From: an uncultured Acetatifactor sp. | GTDB lineage: Bacteria; Bacillota; Clostridia; Lachnospirales; Lachnospiraceae | Direction: 5' to 3' | Length of the DNA stretch: 64,000 bases | Assembly (NCBI GenBank): GCA_910588225.1 | Contig: CAJUQT010000015.1 | Location: 18,180 to 82,179 of the forward strand | Part shown: positions 53,278-61,096 of the stretch, in pieces | Position numbering within the stretch: the stretch's first letter is position 1 | Layout of the letters: each line of letters opens with the position of its first letter | Program-made: the position numbers and the translations under genes | The notes under the pieces: generated by a model | What the model saw: the letters and a program-made list of their open reading frames with translations, nothing else | Told to the model about the DNA's origin: nothing | Databases searched by the model: none

Positions 53278-54336
53278 TTACGGGAAACAGGGCACCAGCT
53301 CCAGTCCTTCGCTCTCTCTGAGTCCGAACAGCAGGTTCATATTCTGCACCGCCTGCCCGGCGGCGCCCTTCACCAGATTGTCCAGCGCTCCTATCATGAT
53401 AATCCGTCCGGTTCGCCCGTCAATGACAAAGCCCATATCCACATAATTGCTGCCCTCCACCCATTTTGTCTCAGGGCAGATGCCTTTATCAAGCACACGC
53501 ACAAATTTTTCTTCCTTATAATATTTGTCATAGACAGCACGGATTTCTTCCCATGCAGGCAGAGTACCGTCCGCCTTTCTTCTAAGCGACGCATATTCTG
53601 TTACCAGAATTCCCCGGTTCATAGGCACCAGATGAGGGGTAAAATTGATGGTCACATTGCAGTTCCCCGCATAGCCCAGCTGTTCTTCAATCTCCGGGGT
53701 GTGACGATGGCCGGCCACTCCGTAAGCCTTGATATTCTCATTTACTTCGCAGAAAAGATTGGACACTTTTGCACCCCGTCCGGCTCCCGAAGTCCCGGAT
53801 TTTGCATCTATAATCAGAGTGTCCACATCAATCAGACCTTCTTTTACCAGAGGATAAGCGGTCAGGATAGAGCATGTGGTATAGCAGCCCGGATTTGCCA
53901 CCAGTCTGGTGCGCTCCGTAATCTTACCCCGGTTAATCTCACACAGGCCGTACACTGCCTCCGAAATAAACCGAGGCGACTTATGCTCTATGCCATACCA
54001 TTTCTCATACACCGCCACATCCTTAATGCGGTAATCCGCGGAAAGGTCCACAATCTTCACCTTCTCCAGAATCTCTTCCGTCAGAATCCCCGCCAGAAAG
54101 CCCTGGGGCGTTGCGGTAAAAATCACATCTACCTGTCCGGCCAGCTCTCCCAGATTATCGTCCCTGCATATATCGTCCACAATCCGGAACATATTCCCGT
54201 ATACATCGGCATATTTTTTGTCAATATAACTGTGGGAACCATACCACACAATCTCCACCTCTCTGTGATTCGTCAATATTCGCACAAGCTCGGCCCCCGC
54301 ATAACCGGTGGCACCGATAATTCCTGCCCTGATCAT
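53278..54336 (-). CDS. argC: N-acetyl-gamma-glutamyl-phosphate reductase
   Basis: I start at the ATG at 54336 (352 residues, MIRAGIIGATGYAGAELVRIL) with GGGAGGAAG about 12 bases upstream. It reduces acetylglutamyl phosphate with NADPH. The GATGYAG nucleotide loop, DLSADYRIKD, the catalytic Cys in LVANPGCYTTCSIL (about 148), SGTSGAGRGAK, and the catalytic His in VAGHRHTPEIEEQL (about 208) are present; the C-terminus LGLRESEGLELVPCFP-like end is normal. First gene of the arginine cluster, preceded by an ARG box and promoters. Confidence 0.94.
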   Translation of the reverse strand: MIRAGIIGATGYAGAELVRILTNHREVEIVWYGSHSYIDKKYADVYGNMFRIVDDICRDDNLGELAGQVDVIFTATPQGFLAGILTEEILEKVKIVDLSADYRIKDVAVYEKWYGIEHKSPRFISEAVYGLCEINRGKITERTRLVANPGCYTTCSILTAYPLVKEGLIDVDTLIIDAKSGTSGAGRGAKVSNLFCEVNENIKAYGVAGHRHTPEIEEQLGYAGNCNVTINFTPHLVPMNRGILVTEYASLRRKADGTLPAWEEIRAVYDKYYKEEKFVRVLDKGICPETKWVEGSNYVDMGFVIDGRTGRIIMIGALDNLVKGAAGQAVQNMNLLFGLRESEGLELVPCFP

Positions 54337-54376
54337 TTTATGTCTTCTTCCTCCCATTTTTCTCGTATCTTATGTA

Positions 54377-54404
54377 ATCATACCACTTTTTGCATAAATG
54401 TCCA
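54377..54404 (-). promoter_or_regulatory. Proximal promoter of argC
   Basis: TGGACA (54399-54404) and TATGAT (54377-54382) on the minus strand with a 16-base spacer, about 40 bases before the argC start codon. Confidence 0.55.
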
Positions 54405-54441
54405 CTACTTTTTTATTTTTATGCGAAATATATTTTATGAA

Positions 54442-54455
54442 TGAATATTTATTCA
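54442..54455 (-). promoter_or_regulatory. ARG box, putative ArgR/AhrC operator
   Basis: TGAATATTTATTCA fits the ArgR consensus TGAATwwwwATTCA perfectly and lies about 40 bases upstream of the proximal argC -35 box and downstream of a second promoter. It implies repression of the cluster by arginine-bound ArgR; the argR gene itself is not in the window. Confidence 0.75.
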
Positions 54456-54806
54456 CTTCTGTTTTTACTATTAAAGCATCTTCGTCTTCACGGTGCAATC
54501 TCACCGCAATTCTCACCTGAGACCTGCGTTTCCTCCAGATAATCCGCATATACATGCCCCCAGTGCAAAACCGCACACAAAATCAAATACCTGAAAGAAA
54601 ATTCATTTTTCATCTCCTGTTCCCATACACAGCTTGTATTATACAGTATCCAGATATGCATTTCAAGGTATGAATTCCATAGGAGTCTGCAGTGCATTTA
54701 CTCCCCCATGCGCTCCGGACTTCCTTTTTGCTCCTCTGCTTTCCTCTCCGTCTACAATCCCATGCTTTATTTCAAAAGTTTATCCCACACAGAAGACCGC
54801 ACGCTT
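54456..54806. other. Upstream region of argC with possible small ORF
   Basis: No established gene is present. On the minus strand a 41-codon frame (54488-54613, starting MKNEFSFRYLILCAVLHWGH) follows a near-consensus promoter, with AGGAG immediately against the ATG, which is an unfavourable spacing. The rest shows nothing that I recognise. Confidence 0.4.
54638..54666 (-). promoter_or_regulatory. Distal near-consensus promoter upstream of argC
   Basis: TTGAAA (54661-54666), a 17-base spacer and a perfect TATAAT (54638-54643) on the minus strand. Its transcript would pass through the small frame at 54488-54613 and the ARG box before argC. Confidence 0.6.
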
Positions 54807-54831
54807 TGTGACAGTAATATGAACTTATGAC
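54807..54831 (+). repeat. Dispersed 25-bp repeat, copy 2
   Basis: Identical over 25 bases to 28712-28736 (starts TGTGACAGTAATATGAACTT). It ends 2 bases before the -35 box of the following gene. Confidence 0.9.
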
Positions 54832-54833
54832 AA

Positions 54834-54862
54834 TTGCAACCAGAATACCTGACTATTATGAT
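54834..54862 (+). promoter_or_regulatory. Promoter of the plus-strand MFS gene
   Basis: TTGCAA (54834-54839), 17-base spacer, TATGAT (54857-54862), 30 bases before the start codon. The 25-bp repeat adjoins it on the upstream side. Confidence 0.6.
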
Positions 54863-54891
54863 AAAAGCAGAACAACATGAGGAGCCTGATT

Positions 54892-56181
54892 ATGTATAAA
54901 ATCAAAAAGAACTTCTGCTTTCAATCTGACAAGAAAAGAAATTATTACTGTATCCTCTTCGAGGGCCTGTTCAATACGCTGGGCACAGATGTCCTGGGAA
55001 TGACCACCATCGTGCCCCTTTTTCTGGCCGAATTCGGCGCAAGCCTGACACTGATTGGTTCGCTCTCCAGCATGCAGAGCATTCTGCACGGAATTACGCC
55101 TCTTCTGGCAGGAGGATTTATCGCCGCGGCAGCCAGCAAGAAATCCCTTTCCCTGCTTTTAAACGGAATTTCCCGCGGCTCCGTTCTCCTGATTCCGTTT
55201 CTGCTCCTTCTGCGTTTTCCGGATTCTGTCATCGTCGGCTCTTTCTTTATGGTTATGTTCCTTTATTTTTGTTTCCAATCCATGAGCAGCATTATCTGGA
55301 ATCATCTGCTGGGAGATTGTGTAGCCGGCAAAAGGCGCGGACAGCTGGTGGGAACCCTTTTTGCCGTATCCGGCCTTATCACTTTCCTTTCCAGCAACCT
55401 AATCAAAATCATTCGGGATACACCTGACCTGGATCGCTGGACAAAATACGGCATCATCTTCGGACTCGCGGGGATTCTTCTGACTTCCTCTGTTCTGTGC
55501 TTTATTCCGCTGAAAGAAGAAGCTGTCGGAGCAAGTCTCAAAGAAGAGCATAATGTAAAAGTTTACCTGGGAGAGCTTTTCCGCTGCTTCCGCAGCCGGG
55601 ATTTTAACTGGCTTTTGATAACAAATTGTCTCTCCCATACTTCCTCCATGATCAATACCTTCATTTATCTCTATGCTCAGAATTTCCTCCGGCTGCCTTC
55701 CACTCAGGTATCCACACTTCTGGTCATTCAGACACTGGGGGTGATAGCAGGCGGATTTTCCACCGGACGGATTTCTTCCCGGTTCGGTTGTAAATGTATG
55801 TTGATTTTTGCGGAATCCCTGGGGCTTTTTGTCCCAATCTGCAATCTGACAGCCATGCACACACAGCTGCCTTTTTATACCATGTGTGCCGCAGTGTTCT
55901 TCTTCGGTTTTTCCAAAAGCGGCTACATGGGCTATCAGACACACCTTCTGAAAATCGTGCCCGCTGCCAAAAAGGTGTATCACATTGTATGCAAAAGCCT
56001 TGTCATGCTCCCCCTTTCCCTGGTCAGCACATTGGTGGGGTATGTACTGCAGCAGGCGGCAGGAGGAAATGTCTTCGCAGTCAGACCTGTTTATATCGTC
56101 CAGATACTGGTCATTGTCCTGACAATTGTATCCGCCTCCCGACTGAAGCTGGTAGTTTATCCGAATACACAGGCAAAATAG
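54892..56181 (+). CDS. MFS transporter
   Basis: The ATG at 54892 follows GAGGAG by 7 bases and gives 429 residues. Twelve helices are visible, among them VPLFLAEFGASLTLIGSLSSM, LIPFLLLLRFPDSVIVGSFFMVMFLYF, LLVIQTLGVIAGGF and YIVQILVIVLTIVSAS; a loop GDCVAGKRRGQLVGTLFAVSG matches the conserved helix 4-5 region. It resembles MFS proteins found beside glycosidase genes in Firmicutes that import disaccharides or glycosides. The GH3 and GH95 genes behind it are broken, so its own pathway is probably lost, but this gene shows no lesion. Confidence 0.85.
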   Translation: MYKIKKNFCFQSDKKRNYYCILFEGLFNTLGTDVLGMTTIVPLFLAEFGASLTLIGSLSSMQSILHGITPLLAGGFIAAAASKKSLSLLLNGISRGSVLLIPFLLLLRFPDSVIVGSFFMVMFLYFCFQSMSSIIWNHLLGDCVAGKRRGQLVGTLFAVSGLITFLSSNLIKIIRDTPDLDRWTKYGIIFGLAGILLTSSVLCFIPLKEEAVGASLKEEHNVKVYLGELFRCFRSRDFNWLLITNCLSHTSSMINTFIYLYAQNFLRLPSTQVSTLLVIQTLGVIAGGFSTGRISSRFGCKCMLIFAESLGLFVPICNLTAMHTQLPFYTMCAAVFFFGFSKSGYMGYQTHLLKIVPAAKKVYHIVCKSLVMLPLSLVSTLVGYVLQQAAGGNVFAVRPVYIVQILVIVLTIVSASRLKLVVYPNTQAK

Positions 56182-56193
56182 AAAGGAGAACTT

Positions 56194-57088
56194 ATGAAAT
56201 CAGAATCCAAATCTTCTCACATGGAGCGGGCAAAGGCCCTGGTCTCCCAGATGACGCTTGCAGAGAAATGTGCCCAGATGAAATATGACGCACCAGCCAT
56301 TCCCCGCCTGAACATTCCCGAATATAACTGGTGAAACGAAGCTCTGCACGGCGTGGCCCGGTCCGGTACGGCCACTGTTTTCCCTCAGGCCATCGGCATG
56401 GCCGCAAGCTTCGATGCTCCTCTGATGCATACGGTTGCCGGAGCCATCTCCGATGAAATGCGCGCCAAATACAACGAATACCGAAGGTTCGGCGGCACCC
56501 GGATTTATCAGGGGCTGACCGCCTGGTCTCCGAATATCAACATTTTCCGAGATCCCGCTGCAGATTTTCTATCCCGGAGCGGAAGGGGGAAACGCAGTGG
56601 CGGACATACTCTTCGGCAAAGTATCCCCCAGCGGCAGACTGCCTGTCACTTTTTATGGAAGCGATTCCGACCTGCCTGATTTCACAGATTATTCCATGCA
56701 GAACCGTACCTACAAATATTTCCGGAAAAAGCCGCTTTACCCGTTTGCTCACGGACTTTCCTACACGGATTTTACCTATGAAAAGCTCTCCTTTGACGGC
56801 AGCTTTGTAAGCGGTACTCTGAAAAATACCGGTTCTGTGAGCAGCGGTCATGTGATTCCCGTATTCCTGAAGGATCCGGAGGACAATACCGTCAACTGTC
56901 GTCTGGCAGGTTATCAGCGTCTGGAACTGGACCCGGGAGAATCCGCATTTTTCCGCATCCGTCTGTGCCCGGAAATCATAGAACGCTTCTGTGCTCCTTC
57001 CCGTCTGACTGCGCTGGTGGACGGTATCAACGGCCCTGCCATCGGCATTACCGCCGAAAAAATGTCAGATGCAGCGCCAGAAACCTGA
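56194..57088 (+). pseudogene. GH3 beta-glucosidase/beta-xylosidase, nonsense mutation and large internal deletion
   Basis: The start (AAAGGAG then ATG at 56194) reads AKALVSQMTLAEKCAQMKYDAPAIPRLNIPEYNW, then TGA at 56332 where GH3 enzymes have a second Trp (YNWWNEALHGVARSG); the frame goes on with NEALHGVARSGTATVFPQAIGMAASFD up to NINIFRDP. There (about 56557) some 400 residues, including the nucleophile Asp, are deleted and the frame shifts; the gene resumes with FYPGAEGGNAVADILFGKVSPSGRLPVTFY and runs through the fibronectin-like C-terminus to 57088. Three lesions leave no active enzyme. It follows the MFS gene by 12 bases. Confidence 0.92.
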
Positions 57089-57195
57089 TGCGTCGGAAAT
57101 GATAACTATGTAACTTCAGAAAAACAACTTGCGAAAAGCTGTTGACAGTGGTGTCTCTGCCCTCGTGGGCAGCTTTCGCAGAAAGGCAGAGGATT

Positions 57196-57720
57196 ATGAA
57201 AGAAAGAACATGGACTATGGAATACGACACTCCGGCAGAGGTCTGGGAAGAAGCACTTCCCATGGGCAACGGCCGCTTGGGTGCCATGGTGTACGGGCAT
57301 ACTGCCGTGGAGCGAATTCAGCTCAACGAGGACAGTCTCTGGTACGGAGAATTTGTCAACCGCAACAATCCCGCCACAAAAGAGACACTGCCCCTCATTC
57401 GGGAAAAAGTACTTTCCGGACAAATGCGGGAAGCCGAAGATCTGATTGCGCAATATATGGTGGGCGCTCCCAATACCATGCGGCATTATGAGCCGCTGGG
57501 AGAGCTCGATATCGCTCTCAATCAACATACCCCCTTTATCCAGAGCTGGATTCCCAACAGCGACGGGGCCCGGAAGTATCATTCCTGCCTGAATCTGATG
57601 ACAGGAATATATACACTGACGCACTGTCAAAGCGGTGTGACATACACCCGTGAAATGTTCGTCAGCCATCCTGCCCAGGTCCTGTGTATCCGTATCCGGG
57701 CAGAAAAACCGAATACCCAT
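57196..57720 (+). pseudogene. GH95-like alpha-L-fucosidase/galactosidase, N-terminal fragment
   Basis: An ATG at 57196 with an AGAGGA site opens KERTWTMEYDTPAEVWEEALPMGNGRLGAMVYG, then RIQLNEDSLWYGEFVNRNNPAT, LIAQYMVGAPNTMRHYEPLGEL and VTYTREMFVSHPAQVLCIRI. This is the N-terminal beta-domain of GH95-type enzymes. After about 175 of the usual 750-800 residues the sequence stops resembling the family, exactly where the apbE gene ends on the other strand, so the catalytic domain has been deleted. The frame continues antisense into apbE to 57888 without meaning. Confidence 0.9.
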
Positions 57721-58893
57721 TTATGTCGCTTTAAAATATCGCTTCATTCCGTCCGACATAATGATTTCTCCGTCATCCATCACAAAAAGCACTTCCGCGC
57801 CATATTCCGCCGCCAACGCCATTCCTTTCTCCGGCCCCAGAATAAAACAGGCCGTGGAAAGACCATCACTGGAAAAACCGTCCTGTGACAAAACGCTCAC
57901 ACCACGGACGCTGCTGACGGCGGGACAACCTGTTAACGGATCCAAAATATGGTGATAGCGTACACCGTTCACTTCCACATATCGCTCATAATCTCCGGAA
58001 GTGGAAATGCACCACTTCCCTTCCAGACTCAGTATCCCTATATTGGACGCGGTGTCAAAAGGATTGACAATTCCCACTTTCCAGACACTGCCATCCGGTT
58101 TGCTCCCCCAAGTCAGGATACTTCCTCCCAGGGAAATCACTGCCCCGGCAATTTCCGTCTGTTTTTCCAGCAGCTCACAGAGCCGTGACAAAGCGATCCC
58201 CTTTCCCACGGCCCCCAGATCAAGCTGCATTCCTTCCGGCATAAAAATGCGTGGAGATACCCCCTTTTCCAGGCGAAGACGGCTGCTTCCGCACAGGCTT
58301 ACCGCCTCCCGTATGGCATCCGGCAAAGGCGGTTTAAAGTCCTCCCCGTCCGTTACCGCAGCCCATTTGTCAATATTCCAGAGCCTGCTTACCGGTCCCA
58401 AAGTCACATCAAAAGCCCCTTCCGCTTTTTCAGACAGATCCATGCAGCTCTGTAGCAGCTGAGCCATTTCTTCAGATAATGCACAGCCATCCTTTTTCCC
58501 AGCCGCTGCATTTATCCGATACACTTCCGAAGATTCCAGCCGCCAGGACAGCTCACTGCTCTCCATCTCTGTCAGAAGCGCCATGACTTCCGCCGAAAAA
58601 GCTGCCGCCGTCTCTTCGGTTCCATAAATAGTCTGCCGAATCACCGTTCCCATAGCAGTATCTACATATTGCCATGGAGCCGTCTTCTCTCCGTTTTCTC
58701 TGTTCTCCCAGCTGCCCTCCTGTCCTTCGGCCAAACCGGCCTCCTTCGTTTCAGCTGGATTGCTGCTTCCTTCCGACAGACTGCCATTCTCTCCTCCCGG
58801 CAGCTTCCAGGTACCTTCAACCCCACAGCTACAACAGGAAAACACCGTCAGCCACAATACCAGTACCCTGGCTGCTTTAAAATATCTCTTCAT
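57721..58893 (-). CDS. apbE: FAD:protein FMN transferase, ApbE family lipoprotein
   Basis: A 390-residue lipoprotein (signal ARVLVLWLTVFSCCSC, Cys about 23; Glu/Gly/Ser linker to about residue 70) that attaches FMN covalently to Ser/Thr of extracytoplasmic flavoproteins. Motifs: QYVDTAMGTVIRQTIYG, MESSELSWRLESSEVYRINAAAG, PEGMQLDLGAVGKGIALSRL (about 220-240, FAD site) and DGFSSDGLSTACFILGPEKGM (about 340-360, metal ligands). No FMN-bind-domain target is seen nearby; the divergent NusG-II and Gx genes are its natural partners. The first and last seven residues both read MKRYFKA, see findings. Confidence 0.93.
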   Translation of the reverse strand: MKRYFKAARVLVLWLTVFSCCSCGVEGTWKLPGGENGSLSEGSSNPAETKEAGLAEGQEGSWENRENGEKTAPWQYVDTAMGTVIRQTIYGTEETAAAFSAEVMALLTEMESSELSWRLESSEVYRINAAAGKKDGCALSEEMAQLLQSCMDLSEKAEGAFDVTLGPVSRLWNIDKWAAVTDGEDFKPPLPDAIREAVSLCGSSRLRLEKGVSPRIFMPEGMQLDLGAVGKGIALSRLCELLEKQTEIAGAVISLGGSILTWGSKPDGSVWKVGIVNPFDTASNIGILSLEGKWCISTSGDYERYVEVNGVRYHHILDPLTGCPAVSSVRGVSVLSQDGFSSDGLSTACFILGPEKGMALAAEYGAEVLFVMDDGEIIMSDGMKRYFKAT

Positions 58894-58909
58894 TTTTTCT
58901 TTCCTTTTT

Positions 58910-58938
58910 GTTATACTGATTTCAACCGTAACATTTCA
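58910..58938 (-). promoter_or_regulatory. Candidate apbE promoter
   Basis: TATAAC (58910-58915) with a poor -35 region (TGAAAT, 58933-58938) 17 bases away on the minus strand. The weak -35 fits dependence on an activator bound at the array that starts at 58948. Confidence 0.4.
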
Positions 58939-58947
58939 GTAACATCC

Positions 58948-59020
58948 CGGAATTGTTCAGAACCTATCTGAATGATTCAGGACTCATCTGAATGATTCAG
59001 GACTCATCTGAATTGTTCCC
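58948..59020. promoter_or_regulatory. Array of four operator-like palindromes with exact 20-bp period
   Basis: Thirteen-base sites start at 58948 (CGGAATTGTTCAG), 58968 (CTGAATGATTCAG), 58988 (CTGAATGATTCAG) and 59008 (CTGAATTGTTCCC). The two middle copies are perfect palindromes around a central G; the outer two are half-degenerate. The array lies between the divergent apbE and NusG-II genes and upstream of both -35 regions. Confidence 0.8.
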
Positions 59021-59085
59021 CCAGTCAGGTTCAACAAAAACGGCTTCCCGTCTTTTGTTATAAACTGACAGAAAGGCTTCTTAAA

Positions 59086-59511
59086 ATGAAAGAAAATCCC
59101 TCCTGGAAAAAAACAGCCACAGCCATCACAGCATTCCTTCTCGTTCTGTGCCTGGCAAGCCTTCTTGCACTGTTACTTCCTCTCAAAAGCAGCAGCTACT
59201 ATATTGCAGATATTTACCAGAACGGAAATTTATTTATAAGTATTCCTTTAAATAATAATACAGAACCTCGTATCTTTACCATAACAGGAGAAAATGGCTG
59301 CGTCAATGAAATTGAAGTCCGGCCGGACAGTATCGGCATTATCTCTGCTGACTGCCCGGATAAGCTCTGTGTCGGTCAGGGCTTCATCCGGACTTCCAAG
59401 CTGCCCATTACCTGCCTGCCAAACCGGCTCGTGATTCAGCTCCGCCCTTCGGAAGATTCCGGAGACGGTTCCGGAGATCCTATTACAGTTCCCGACGCTG
59501 TCAGCTACTGA
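59086..59511 (+). CDS. NusG domain II-containing membrane-anchored protein
   Basis: A 141-residue protein: N-terminal anchor helix TAITAFLLVLCLASLLALLLPL (about 11-34), then an extracytoplasmic NusG-II domain (YIADIYQNGNLFISIPL, IFTITGENGCVNEIEVRPDSIGIISADCPDKLCVGQGFIRTSKLPITCLPNRLVIQL). The Cys in DCPDKLCV and the Cys of ITCLPN are typical of the family. From memory, the combination with a Gx transporter and ApbE corresponds to the EetA/EetB part of Gram-positive flavin-based electron-transfer loci. AAAGG precedes the ATG; the Gx gene follows after 61 bases. Confidence 0.9.
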   Translation: MKENPSWKKTATAITAFLLVLCLASLLALLLPLKSSSYYIADIYQNGNLFISIPLNNNTEPRIFTITGENGCVNEIEVRPDSIGIISADCPDKLCVGQGFIRTSKLPITCLPNRLVIQLRPSEDSGDGSGDPITVPDAVSY

Positions 59512-59572
59512 AGAGATCACTGTCCGCTCTTTAAATGACTTTCCCATCTTTTATATAGAAAAAGGAGCTGTT

Positions 59573-60091
59573 ATGTCCCAAAAAACGTCTGCCCCCGTAA
59601 AAAAAATTACTTTTCTGGCGCTTTTCACTACCTTATCTCTCGCCGTCTATGCCATTGAAAGCGCCGTTCCGCCCCTTGTACCCATTCCGGGTATCAAGCT
59701 GGGGCTTGCCAACATTATCACTCTGATTCTGCTGCGGCATTATTCTGTCAAAGATGCCGTCATTGTACTGTTATCCAGAATCCTGCTGTCCGCCCTGCTC
59801 TTCGGCCAGGCTCTCTCCCTGCTCTACAGCCTGTCCGGCGGCCTGCTCAGCCTCCTGCTAATGGCTCTGATCATGAGACTGCTGCAGAAAAATCTGATCT
59901 TCCTCACAGGCGCCATGGGCGGTCTGGCCCACAATATGGGACAGCTGGCTCTGGCCTATGCCGTCACCTCCACCAAAGGAGTGCTCTCCTACGCGCCTTT
60001 TCTGATTATAAGCGGAATCCTTACCGGCCTCTTCACCGGTTTCTGCGCAGGCTTTCTGGGAAAATATCTGCCTCCGCGCCCGATGGCCTGA
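59573..60091 (+). CDS. Gx transporter family protein (heptaprenyl diphosphate synthase component I-like)
   Basis: A 172-residue polytopic protein with five or six helices: ITFLALFTTLSLAVYAIESAVPPLVPIPGIKLGLANIITLILLRHYSVKDAVIVLLSRILLSALLFG is the family signature, followed by LYSLSGGLLSLLLMALIM, FLTGAMGGLAHNMGQLALAYAV and LIISGILTGLFTGFCAGF. The fold resembles ECF S-components. The name reflects an old annotation; a role in moving flavin, quinone precursor or electrons across the membrane is more consistent with its ApbE and NusG-II neighbours. AAAGGAG precedes the ATG. Confidence 0.9.
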   Translation: MSQKTSAPVKKITFLALFTTLSLAVYAIESAVPPLVPIPGIKLGLANIITLILLRHYSVKDAVIVLLSRILLSALLFGQALSLLYSLSGGLLSLLLMALIMRLLQKNLIFLTGAMGGLAHNMGQLALAYAVTSTKGVLSYAPFLIISGILTGLFTGFCAGFLGKYLPPRPMA

Positions 60092-60113
60092 CAGAAGCCG
60101 AATCCTGTCAGGC
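60086..60113 (+). terminator. Hairpin at the end of the Gx gene
   Basis: A perfect 9-bp stem GCCTGACAG/CTGTCAGGC that includes the stop codon, with a 10-base loop. The following sequence is pyrimidine-rich but lacks a T run, so termination strength is uncertain. Confidence 0.4.
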
Positions 60114-60145
60114 TTCCAGCCTCTCCAGCTCCTGTCAAAATCCCA

Positions 60146-60988
60146 TCATTCTTCCCGTTTCTCCTGCTCACGCAGAAGATCCCGCATGGCCTTCCCCGTA
60201 GCCGGATGTCGAAAATACGGCGCAATGGCGGTCATTGGCTCCAGCACAAAGCGGCGATTCTCCAGATCGGGATGTGGAATGATCAGATCATCTGTTTCCA
60301 AAAGCAGTCTGTCATAAAACAAAATATCCAAATCCAACGTTCTGGGTCCCCAATGGACCTTTCTCTCCCTTCCGGCCCCATTCTCAATTTCATGCAAAAC
60401 TTCCAGAAGCTGCTCCGGATTCAGGAGTGTCTCTATCTCCACTGCGCCATTCAAAAAATCCTCCTGCTCCACACCGCCGTATGGCTTTGTGACCAGCCAG
60501 TGAGAGCACTTTTTTACTGTGACCTGCGGATGCCTCTTCAGCGCATCCAGAGCTCCGGCCAGATATGTTTCCCTGTCTCCCATGTTGGACCCCAGCGCAA
60601 TATAGGCCCGATGCCATCTTCGATGTACTTTCACAGATATCATCTCAAAAGGCAGCCGTACCGGAGCATGAGGCTTTTGAATCTCCAGGTCCACAGCAGA
60701 GATCATTTTGTAATGCAGCAACAGCGCATTTGCCATTCTCTCTGCCACAGCCTCCAGCAGCCTGCAGGTATTCTGCCGCATCCAGTCATTGATAAAACGG
60801 CACACGCTTCCGTAATCCACCGTATATTCCAGCTCGTCGCCGACTCCGGCCGCGTGTGTATCCATATGCAAAACAGCATTCACATAGAAGATCTGTCCTT
60901 CCTTCTGCTCTTCCTCATATACGCCATGATGCGCAAAAACTTCTAATCCGTCAATATGTATTTCGTCTCTCGCCCATTCTGAATACAT
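60146..60988 (-). CDS. folBK: Fused dihydroneopterin aldolase/HPPK
   Basis: A 280-residue bifunctional enzyme for two consecutive folate steps. The FolB part (about 1-120) has DEIHIDGLEVFAHHGVYEEEQKEGQIFYVNAVL and TVDYGSVCRFI. The FolK part (about 128-280) begins AYIALGSNMGDRETYL and has EDFLNGAVEIETLL, GRERKVHWGPRTLDLDILFYD (signature 2) and HPDLENRRFVLEPMTAIAP. Fusion of the two is common in clostridia. GAGGA precedes the ATG. Last gene of the folate cluster, about 110 bases after folP. Confidence 0.95.
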   Translation of the reverse strand: MYSEWARDEIHIDGLEVFAHHGVYEEEQKEGQIFYVNAVLHMDTHAAGVGDELEYTVDYGSVCRFINDWMRQNTCRLLEAVAERMANALLLHYKMISAVDLEIQKPHAPVRLPFEMISVKVHRRWHRAYIALGSNMGDRETYLAGALDALKRHPQVTVKKCSHWLVTKPYGGVEQEDFLNGAVEIETLLNPEQLLEVLHEIENGAGRERKVHWGPRTLDLDILFYDRLLLETDDLIIPHPDLENRRFVLEPMTAIAPYFRHPATGKAMRDLLREQEKREE

Positions 60989-61096
60989 AAATTATCCTCA
61001 TTTATTATACATTATTTTGTCCCTTTTTATCTTCCTGACCATGACAAACCAGAACTAAAGCTTAACCATTATGCAAGAAGACTTGCTATTTACAGT

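Noticed and set aside
56332..56334. In-frame TGA in the GH3 gene as a recoded codon (Sec or Trp)
   Set aside because: GH3 enzymes have Trp here and the same gene carries a large deletion and frameshift further on; other genes use TGA as a normal stop, so this is a nonsense mutation.
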